From NCBI RefSeq assembly GCF_963678635.1, contig NC_087067.1:4223072-4287071 (forward strand): a stretch of 64,000 nt of DNA. Direction: 5' to 3'. The stretch's first letter is position 1; each line of letters begins with the position of its first letter. The notes below the pieces were generated by a model. It had not been told where the DNA came from. It ran no database searches and worked only from the letters and a program-made list of their open reading frames with translations. This document shows positions 57,601-64,000 of the stretch, piece after piece. The position numbers and the translations under genes were made by a program. This stretch comes from Symsagittifera roscoffensis. Lineage: Eukaryota > Xenacoelomorpha > Acoela > Convolutidae.

Positions 57601-60600
57601 TTTTTCTTCAGATAAATTTCGACTTTTTAACTAGCCATTTTTGACGGAATTTTTTAAATATCATTCGAAAAGTATTGTTGTCCTGAGCTCAAATTTGAAA
57701 AGATATTTCACCTGTGATCATTTTTTGTAAAGTTTTAGGGGTTTAAAGATTGCCATTTTGGCCAATTTGAGACAATTAACGCGCGATATGTTTCGCACTA
57801 TTAACGCGTAAGCGGAGAGTTAATCCGTCTAAAAATCGTTCCAAATTGGTCAAAAGAAGCTTATTTGCCATAATTGATTGGTTGCAAGGAGCTAAATCTA
57901 TCTTTTTGTACTTTAAATGGCGTGTGGGGAGATGATTTTCATAAAAAATTTCAAATTAAAAAAAAAATTTTTTAAAAATTTTATTACATTTAATTTTTTA
58001 ATGTTATTACTGCTCCATAAAACCTCAAAAGGCAGTCGGAACATTCAGGGCTTCGCCCTGATACGAGCAGTCTTGTATTCATTTTGCTATCACACATCTT
58101 GCATACTGCAGCGCACATCCATCAAAACCGAATGCTCCTTCCTTGCCATTTTGGTTTGCCGCCTCAGCTTTGAAAGTCTCATTGTTTTTCTCAAAAGACT
58201 CTATGAAACAATTCTCAATATTTCGAAACGGAGTTCAAAAAACTGAGTAAAACTTTTGTCTTAAATTTACAATCAGCTCAAACAAAATTCTCAGAATTTA
58301 AAATTTTGTGTCTTAAATAGCTGCAAAAATGATTACGTTTTCAACCCTTTTTGGAAAGTCCTGTGTCTCAAAACAAAATAATAAATTGCAATTAAACTTT
58401 TGATAGCACACTTATCAAGGGAAAAGTTGGAATAACACAAGAAATGGGGAAAATATCATTGGGGTTAGAGGTTGTTCGGTTGAATTTATTCTCTATGGAT
58501 CTTTTATAGTTCTTCAAAATTGGCTGATCGCTTGCCAAAAATACCCTTTTTTAATTTCAATTTTAGTTTGCCATATTTGCAATTTTAACAAAAGAACTTG
58601 AAAACAGTTTTAGCTTCTTAAAAAAGCTTTCAGCTACTAAAATATTAACAAGAAATTAAGCTCTCTTTGATTGACGTAAAGGACGATTGGAGAGAATGTT
58701 AATTCTTCAATTGACAAAAGTTTACAAGGGTTTATTTCCCAAAAGTGAGCCGATTGTATGCACAATTAAATTTTAAATCTTAGAAATATGTTAAAATTAT
58801 TTTAGAAACATCTGAAAATTAGAAAAAGTAGAAACTTGAGAAAATTCTTTGCGAAATAATATTTTAAAAAATTATTCATGATAGCTTAGAAGCATCGTCT
58901 TAATCTAAATTTTCCTTTATTTAAGTGTAGAACCGATTTGGTGAAAAATTTTATTGCTTAAAATATTTTGGTTAGATCAAGAATTAATTTCATCCGATAA
59001 GAGAAAATTTATTGAGAAAAAAAAGAATTGTTTTGGCGCAATTCAAATTAGACTACTGCACTAATCTCAAAATTATTTATAACTCGCGCCGTCTAGCGTT
59101 CATTGCAGTATCCGATTCTGTTTAAAAAGCATATTAGGAATATTATTCATATTTCGACTGCGTTAGAACAAATTTAGACGGACAAAAATTGCTCATTAAA
59201 TTGAATCATAACTGTGAATTTGGTTTGCGGTTTTCAGGAGCTGATCACGACGTTTTACATCGGATTTCTGGGTCTCATCTTTGCGTCTTTTGTGGTTTAT
59301 CAGACGGAAAAAGAGACCAACCCCCAGTTCTCAACTTACGCCGATGCCTTATGGTGGGGAATTGTGAGTAGTCTTCAAATTTTTTCAACTTATTTAACCC
59401 TAGATGCCGGCACTGACAAACTTGAGATTCAAATAAATTTAAATCGGTTTTTCTACAAACAATATACTGCATGAAAATCGATTTACGATAGCCCATATAG
59501 ATGCCTAACTTGATATAGAATGGACTGAATGAATTTTTACGGTAGAAAAAAAAATCGGTTTTATTGTCTAAAAAAATTACATGGATTTTTGAGTGGCATT
59601 GATATGCATTAGAATCTCAACAAAATTGATTTATAGTAAGTACTCTCATTTGAAACTTTTTTTTTGTATTTTTTTTGTATTCGAGAAAAGTCTCCATCGG
59701 AGCTACAGAGAGCAAGTTTTTATACCGCAAATTTTTGTGATGAAGGGATCCCCTTTAAAAATTTGCAAATCTAAGGGCTCCCACGGTATGAAAAGTAAAA
59801 TTATGCAAGATTTCTACAAATTTCATTTTCATTATCATCGTTTTAGGCGCAATCATGTAACGCAAATGACATCTGCCTGAAAAACTTATCTAAGAACAAT
59901 TCATTTTTGATGCAAAAATTTACAGATTAATTATACTCAGAGTTTCTTTTCGGGCCAAGCATAAACGCCAAAGTCAAATGAAAAGCATACATTAAACTTT
60001 TTAAAAGTTTTATCTTATCTGATAACCGCGAAAGTCTGAACAAATCTGTATAGAATATGTATAAAATGAGCATACAAAAAAGTGGACAAAATCGATTGAA
60101 ATTAATTTAAATTGATTTTATTCTTACTCAAAAACCGTGTGAAAATGAAGTCAAAAAATTTGACAAAAATGCATTTATATCAACTTGATTTAAAAGGCTT
60201 GAACTCAATTTTTTCTGAGCTACAGTTTTGTGTATAACTAAATCGATTTTATATTGATGCAGATCAATTTTTTCTAGCTCTTTGCAAAATTATCTGCATA
60301 AAATTGATTGCAATCCATTCTTGTCGTTTTGATATCTATTACTTCGGCGATTTATTGACTGCTCATGACTGCTCGTATTAACAAGACTGCCCACATTGCA
60401 ACAAGATTGCAAGTATGCTCGTAATAACAAGACTGAATATTTTGGTTTTGTCTTAGCCGGTCTTGGATAATTATAGCTAAATCATAAACTTTTTACTGCC
60501 AAAATAAATTTAAAGCACTTACACTTCAGTCGACATAATGACCAATTAGTTAGCCTCAAATCAATTTGGAACTACTACAGCACTAAGTACTAAGTGTTCA

Positions 60601-61778
60601 GTCAAGACAAACATTTAATAATTAATCGGTTTGGCTTTAAGCAAAAATGATGAAAACGAAACCTGATCAGAATTTTAGTAGAAATATTAAGGTGCGAATT
60701 GTATTGAATTATAAAATGATTAGTATGAAAATAGCAAAAAAGCATTTTTCCATACAAAGAAACTCTATAATTAAAATTTTTCGTCAATTTGGATTTATAT
60801 AACGAGCGTTTTTTCATAATTTTATTACAAAATTTGGATGACGTTTTATTATATACTATGAAATTGTATGATAAGCATTTTTCCAAAAAAAAAGAAACAA
60901 AAAAGTTGTTTTCAAAAGTTTTTTTTGTCCAAAAACATAGTTACCAAGGATTTTCAGAAAGGCAATTAATACGCAGATAAACTGCATTTAATGGTTTTTT
61001 CACTCAGAGTTATATGCAAGCAGCGTAAGTTTTTGTATATGGCTAGAATTTTCTATTTTAAAATCTTTAGTGGTTCAAAAATAACCTAATTATTTTATAC
61101 AGATCTAGGTTCATTTTAGGATCTTAAAACACTTTTGGTCGTTCTGGATAAGCATTCTAGTGATTTTAGATTTTTCATTTAAACATTCCGCTTGGACTTT
61201 GTTATAGACACAAAATGATAAATTTTGCATGCAAATCAATTTTCCGTTAAATCTTTGTTGAGCTCAAAAGCGAGATTCAATCAAAATGAGCAAAAAAGTT
61301 TTCTCTTATAAAAAAATGCATATCATATGGTTTTTGCTTAAGTGTTATTTGTGTTCTTTGAGTTGTGAACCAATTTGGAAAAAAATTCGATTGAAAAAAT
61401 GCTTATCATACAATTTTTTTCAAGTTTTTTATGATAAGCATTTTTTCAAAGATTCCATATATAAAATTGTGACCTCTACCAATTTCATTAAGGTGACCTT
61501 GACGTTTTGAAAACTTGAACTTTGAAAGCTTTGACAATAGAATTCATGTGACACTGGCTCGTTGAATGTAGGTGACCTTGACAACAGTTGGCTATGGCGA
61601 CGCAACTCCGAAAACGTGGCCGGGTAAACTGACGGCTTCTTTCTTCGCCATAATGGGCATCTCGTTCTTTGCCCTGCCAGCAGGTATTTTAGGAAGTGGG
61701 TTCGCCTTGAAAGTGCAGCAGCAACAGAGACAGAAACACGTCGCCAGGCGCAGACAGCCAGCTGCTTCTCTGATCCAA
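47708..61778 (+). CDS. KCNQ: KCNQ (Kv7) voltage-gated potassium channel gene, six exons, incomplete
   Basis: The joined coding exons are 47708-48661, 50571-50661, 53433-53559, 55197-55389, 59238-59363 and 61572-61778. Every intron is GT-AG; phases are 2, 0, 1, 0, 0. The product is the pore-forming subunit of a slowly gating plasma-membrane K+ channel (M-current type in nerve, IKs type in epithelia and muscle of other animals). Family marks: YNFLERP before S1, LRFLQILR-like S4, TTVGYGD filter, FFALPAG S6 hinge, and [10 protein letters not shown] leading to PAASLIQ of helix A. From memory, vertebrate KCNQ2-5 exons of 91, 127, 176, 126, 111 and 96 nt compare with 91, 127, 193, 126 and 207 (111+96 fused) here. 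Most of the C-terminus (helices A-D) is missing from the window. Exon 4 holds a frame-shifting 14-bp duplication, so the locus may be a null allele or pseudogene. Confidence 0.93.
49020..49320. repeat. ATTATAATCG decamer repeat, first block
   Basis: Imperfect head-to-tail decamers, e.g. 'attataatcgattataatcg'. Each unit contains the self-complementary words TTATAA and ATCGAT at the junction. The block is interrupted by ordinary sequence. Confidence 0.85.
49735..49980. repeat. ATTATAATCG decamer repeat, second block
   Basis: About four near-perfect units at 49738-49780, then diverged ones to 49965. The same word appears at 35505-35600 and, weakly, at 40225-40260 and 52375-52445. Confidence 0.85.
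50571..50661 (+). CDS. KCNQ: KCNQ exon 2: transmembrane segment S1
   Basis: 91 nt, the length I recall for this exon in vertebrate KCNQ genes. Acceptor '...gtttgttcag' at 50570, donor GTGAGT at 50662. Its first base completes an ATG codon split by intron 1. The next 30 codons read [20 protein letters not shown] then [10 protein letters not shown], aligning with the S1 helix and S1-S2 loop (vertebrate 'FLIVFSCLVLSVFSTI...'). It ends in phase 0. Confidence 0.93.
50662..53432 (+). other. KCNQ intron 2
   Basis: 2,771 bp of AT-rich sequence. A weak patch of decamer-like words lies at 52375-52445 and a G-rich run near 52895. No transposon recognised. Confidence 0.7.
53433..53559 (+). CDS. KCNQ: KCNQ exon 3: segment S2 and S2-S3 linker
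   Basis: 127 nt, again the length I recall for vertebrate KCNQ exon 3. The acceptor 'ataaccag' is rather weak; the donor is GTTAGT at 53560. It reads [20 protein letters not shown] then [20 protein letters not shown] and LL. The S2 acidic residue (E of LEYALR), the WSAGCRS motif and the basic RLRFMKQP linker match Kv7 channels. It ends after one base (G) of the codon for the S3 aspartate. Confidence 0.93.
53930..54000 (-). repeat. R500 fragment
   Basis: 'gctttaatagccgaaacata' and 'ggcgcgttaattatccca' match the minus-strand interior of R500. Confidence 0.5.
54068..54515 (+). repeat. R500 repeat, diverged copy without clear ends
   Basis: 'gactttttaaccaacaattt', 'tattgttgtcctgcac', 'ggccaatttcggataattat', 'gcgcaatatatttc' and 'catagaccttaa' follow R500 order. 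The terminal hairpins are lost. Confidence 0.65.
55197..55389 (+). CDS. KCNQ: KCNQ exon 4: S3, S4 voltage sensor, S4-S5 linker; frame-shifted by a 14-bp duplication
   Basis: 193 nt. The acceptor has a strong pyrimidine tract (55196) and the donor is GTAAAG (55390). With the G carried from exon 3 it reads [15 protein letters not shown], aligning with S3 ('DLIVVVASMVVL'). Then TTGACGATGCGGCA at 55229-55242 is repeated exactly at 55243-55256. The extra 14 bases shift the frame into TGA at 55244-55246. Beyond the duplication the S4 region is well kept in the other frame: [20 protein letters not shown] then [19 protein letters not shown], with S4 basic residues at R, K, R, R and a Q in the usual Kv7 gap. 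Without the extra 14 bases the exon would be 179 nt and in frame throughout. An alternative acceptor at 55168 would also restore the downstream frame, but with an unrelated S3. Confidence 0.9.
55755..56058 (+). mobile_element. hAT-type MITE, 3'-truncated copy
   Basis: It starts CAGGGGCGCATTTAGG. It shares 'aactaattttgagggggagc', 'aaaacgcgattttctgg' and 'gtcgacctaaaaaaaa' with the copy at 63014. The 3' terminal repeat is not found. Confidence 0.7.
57548..58076 (+). repeat. R500 repeat, best-preserved copy (reference)
   Basis: 529 bp. The 5' end folds as a hairpin: TTCCG-ACTTTCG, loop ATA, CGAAAGT-aa-CGGAA (57549-57577). GTTCCGACT at the 5' end is repeated inverted as AGTCGGAAC at 58034-58042, 34 bp inside the 3' end. 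This is followed by a perfect hairpin CAGGGC-TTC-GCCCTG (58046-58060) and the tail 'atacgagcagtcttg'. Asymmetric inverted repeats plus a 3' subterminal hairpin resemble non-autonomous Helentrons (HINE/DINE-1 type). No coding capacity; a 109-codon frame at 57917-58246 crosses its end by chance. Confidence 0.85.
59238..59363 (+). CDS. KCNQ: KCNQ exon 5: S5 and outer pore helix
   Basis: 126 nt in phase 0-0, the size I recall for vertebrate KCNQ2-5 exon 5. Acceptor 'ggttttcag' (59237), donor GTGAGT (59364). It reads [20 protein letters not shown] then [20 protein letters not shown] and GI. This covers S5, a short turret without the longer KCNQ1 insertion, and the start of the pore helix (YADALWWG). 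Confidence 0.95.
59364..61571 (+). other. KCNQ intron 5
   Basis: 2,208 bp, AT-rich. 'ctgctcgtattaacaagact' and 'tgctcgtaataacaagactg' at 60362-60435 resemble minus-strand R500 3' tips. 'atgcttatcatacaat'-like inverted words lie at 60730-60880 and 61400-61445. No gene. Confidence 0.65.
61572..61778 (+). CDS. KCNQ: KCNQ exon 6: selectivity filter, S6, start of helix A
   Basis: 207 nt, equal to the sum of two vertebrate exons as I recall them (111 and 96), so one intron appears absent. Acceptor '...gttgaatgtag' (61571), donor GTAATT (61779). It reads [20 protein letters not shown], with filter TTVGYGD at 61581-61601; Kv7 channels usually have isoleucine before GYGD, here valine as in Shaker. 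S6 follows with [18 protein letters not shown]; the PAG hinge replaces the PVP of other Kv channels. Then [20 protein letters not shown] and Q, the start of calmodulin-binding helix A. The next exon (expected to open with AWR...) was not found before the window ends. Confidence 0.95.
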
Positions 61779-61800
61779 GTAATTATAATCCTAATAATTA

Positions 61801-61818
61801 CGCTTGCAATTAGCAAGC
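61801..61818. repeat. Hairpin CGCTTGCAATTAGCAAGC, copy 1
   Basis: Stem GCTTGC/GCAAGC around AATTA. The same word, with the three preceding bases (TTA), recurs at 62905-62922, 1,104 bp downstream. Confidence 0.75.
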
Positions 61819-62904
61819 TTTATCACTTAAATCACTTGGTATCTTGCTTCATAATGAACCGAATTTCTAAGCATAATGAATTAAATTTCTTGTTGCTTTT
61901 TATGTTTTCCTTTATTCCTGCATCTTGCAATTATACTACCCTTGACTTCGTGTATTTTCCTTTTTTTGATTTTTTCGCCTTAGAACTTTTCGGCTAAAAT
62001 GATTTCGGTTTATATCTAATCGGCTTCCTAACCTAAATTTGGATCGTTTGCATGCTTTCCCCTCAAATCGTTAACAATTTCAGAAAAGAATTTATAGTTC
62101 AATGTTTTTCATGACAACAATTTCACTTTTGCTCGGTACTTGTTGTTGAGTTTTCATTAAACGCTATCGAATGAGTTTCTAGACGTATTTTGCGCAAATA
62201 AAACATCATTCCAGACAACGTTTTGAAGTTTTTTTATTTGATGTTTCTTGGAGAATTTTTTCCGTTTTCTTTGGACTTAGAGGCTCTCCTTTCCTTTCCT
62301 GCTTGCTAGCTTGCAATGCTATGGTTGTGGCATCGCTTCGCCCCTGTATTTTTAATATTCAACGCTAACATCTTTCAGGTCCTTTCCACAATAACCTCGG
62401 TGTAACGCCGTACGACGGTCGTCGTTTCATTCTTAAGTCTGGGGTTCCCTTCTTGACCGGACCGTGTTTTTTTCGGTTTGTATGCAATTGAAAACAATTT
62501 CCGTTCAAATTGAATTGTAGGACTTTCGTTTGTCTATTCAATGTTTGTCAATTACGTTGCCGCACCACGGATTTTGCTTGTGCTGTAAGCAACTTTGACA
62601 GCAATCGCAAGTGTTGTTCATTCTAGAATCAGCGGACAAATTGAAAGATTTAATTTTTTCTTCATAAAATCATTTTTTTCTTTCGTAACAATTTGTTTCT
62701 GCTCAAAGATTGTCGAATTTTGTTGACTTTTTGTAAGTTTTGTTCCGTTGCTAATTGAATATTTAAGTTTTTGGGATTTTTGACATTAATAAATATCGAG
62801 GAATTTGAACTTTTGTTTGACCAATTTTTTCTTTTTAAAAACTTTTTTTTTCAACTTTCTTCCGATGTTTTTGTATATTTTGCCTCAGCGAATAAAAATT
62901 TTTA
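61819..62904. other. Downstream KCNQ intron sequence between two hairpin copies; no exon found
   Basis: The stretch 62280-62480 is less AT-rich than its surroundings but has stops in all frames I checked and no helix A-D motif. A frame of 141 codons starting at 61572 is exon 6 plus intron read-through. Confidence 0.45.
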
Positions 62905-62922
62905 CGCTTGCAATTAGCAAGC
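62905..62922. repeat. Hairpin CGCTTGCAATTAGCAAGC, copy 2
   Basis: Identical to 61801-61818, same orientation. Confidence 0.75.
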
Positions 62923-62976
62923 CTATTCAAATCGTAATATATAGACTTTTTTGGTGTGAACCATAGTAATTAATCA

Positions 62977-63007
62977 TCATAATAACAATAATAATAATAA
63001 TAATAAA
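62977..63007 (+). repeat. TAA/AAT trinucleotide microsatellite
   Basis: About nine AAT/ATA units with one C interruption, directly upstream of the MITE at 63014. Confidence 0.85.
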
Positions 63008-63013
63008 AATGAT

Positions 63014-63420
63014 CAGTGGCGGATTTAGGGGGGGGGACGCTCTTTCCTTCAGGGATTCGACCTCCTGCCGACCCAATGGGTCCATCCTTTGTACTATTTT
63101 GAGATATCCATTTTTGGTTACGGACCCTATAAGTTTTCTAAGGGCTTCTTCGGCGCCAATTTTTACTAATTTTGAGGGGGGGGGCGTGCCGAAAAAACGC
63201 GATTTTTTGGTCAAAATTTTCCAAAAAGGGCCTAAAAACGCCTTTTTTGGCTTGTTTTTTCAAAATTTGCCCGCGGCGCAGAAATTTTTGGGCAAAAAAA
63301 TCTTTTTAGTGCTTTGGGGGAGCTCGGAAAATCAATATGCTCGACCTAAAAAAAATGTCGACAAAGTTTTTGAAATTTTTTTGAAAATCCCCCCTCGAAA
63401 AAATCGTAGATCCACCCCTG
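63014..63420 (+). mobile_element. hAT-type MITE, complete copy
   Basis: 407 bp with imperfect terminal inverted repeats: CAGTGGCGGATTTAGGG at the 5' end and, on the minus strand of the 3' end, CAGGGGTGGATCTACG. Such CAGxGGCGGAT ends are widespread in hAT-superfamily elements. Flanking octamers (aaaatgat / gtaataat) agree at only 5 of 8 positions, so a target duplication is not proven. No transposase. The 202-codon frame at 63009-63617 reads through the element and is not a gene. Confidence 0.85.
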
Positions 63421-64000
63421 GTAATAATAAAAAAATGTTTTTGAACCTATACTATTTTATACATCGGATATTTTGTATAGATCAATTCGACATGGTCAGA
63501 GATTACATCGATAGGCTTAATTCAAACTGTTCAAGCGATGCCTCAGAAAGCAGGAGAATTATTTTAAGCATCAACAAAATTGATTTTTTATTATTTTTTG
63601 TCCCTTGTAAAATTTAAGACTTAGACTTATTCACTTGGCAAAAAAATGATTAGAAAAATGCACTGTAAAAATGCAGCAAGAACTTTTGGGCTTTTTCTGC
63701 TAATATTCTCAAACAAGGAAAATTTAAGTGCCATCGTTCTACTTTAGATGCTCTTGTCATTTAAAAAATTTCGTATCAACTTTCACGATCGGAACAACAA
63801 AAAAAGAAACCGAAACTTCCGTAACATAGCTATCCTTGCTTCACATATACGTTCTGTATTAAGAAAAACTGGCCCAAAAGCAGTGTTTAGAAAACTCTGG
63901 AAAGCAGTTTTTTTGAACGTTTGCTTCTATTTTGAAAAAGTTTGCTACGAATTAGGTATAGTCGGAACTTTCAGCGCTACTTTTCCAGCAACTGGTTTGT
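63421..64000. other. Window end, no exon identified
   Basis: AT-rich sequence without a recognisable KCNQ C-terminal motif. Taken as continuing intron. Confidence 0.4.

Larger units (their letters stand above)
55390..59237 (+). other. KCNQ intron 4, with a MITE and an R500 copy
   Basis: 3,848 bp, the largest intron seen. It holds a hAT-type MITE (55755-56058) flanked by a 17-bp inverted repeat (about 55566 and 56116), and a full-length R500 (57548-58076). Short frames at 57134-57446 show no recognised motif. Confidence 0.75.

Noticed and set aside
63009-63617. 202-codon open frame at the right end of the window
   Set aside because: It begins in and reads through the hAT-type MITE at 63014-63420. 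Similar peptides arise from the other MITE copies only because the DNA is repeated; no protein motif.

Overview
The window looks like an AT-rich, gene-poor stretch of an invertebrate animal genome. The only host gene I recognise has introns with ordinary GT-AG borders and encodes an animal-type KCNQ (Kv7) potassium channel. The rest is dominated by mobile elements and their decayed copies, long A/T runs and short tandem repeats. I cannot name the species or phylum from the sequence alone.

Layout. From 1 to about 35.7 kb there is no recognisable host gene. It holds scattered copies of a ~0.5-kb non-coding repeat with a hairpin at each end (called R500 here), hAT-type MITEs of ~0.4 kb, two foldback-like elements whose arms are 17-bp repeats, a 4.6-kb higher-order tandem array (11,520-16,130), a decayed LINE reverse transcriptase (about 20.8-21.4 kb) and a 174-bp tandem repeat (31.65-32.1 kb). 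At 35,732-40,059 lies a complete Ty1/copia-class LTR retrotransposon with 212-bp LTRs, a 5-bp target-site duplication and an initiator-Met tRNA-type primer-binding site. Its LTRs are nearly identical, but gag and pol are broken. From 40 to 47.6 kb there are more repeats, a tRNA-derived SINE candidate and a nest of R500 copies.

From 47.7 to 61.8 kb six exons of a KCNQ channel lie on the plus strand. They cover a long cytoplasmic N-terminus, S1-S6, the pore (TTVGYGD), the PAG hinge and the start of calmodulin-binding helix A. The rest of the C-terminus and probably the first exon lie outside what I can identify. Exon lengths of 91, 127 and 126 nt and all the splice phases fit the vertebrate KCNQ2-5 pattern as I remember it. 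The exception is the S3-S4 exon, which carries an exact 14-bp tandem duplication that shifts the frame into a stop codon. This is either a null allele or pseudogene, a case rescued by alternative splicing, or an assembly error. It is the most consequential observation in the window.

No bacterial-style operon, CRISPR array, rRNA or intact tRNA gene was seen. All family assignments come from reading motifs; no database search was run.
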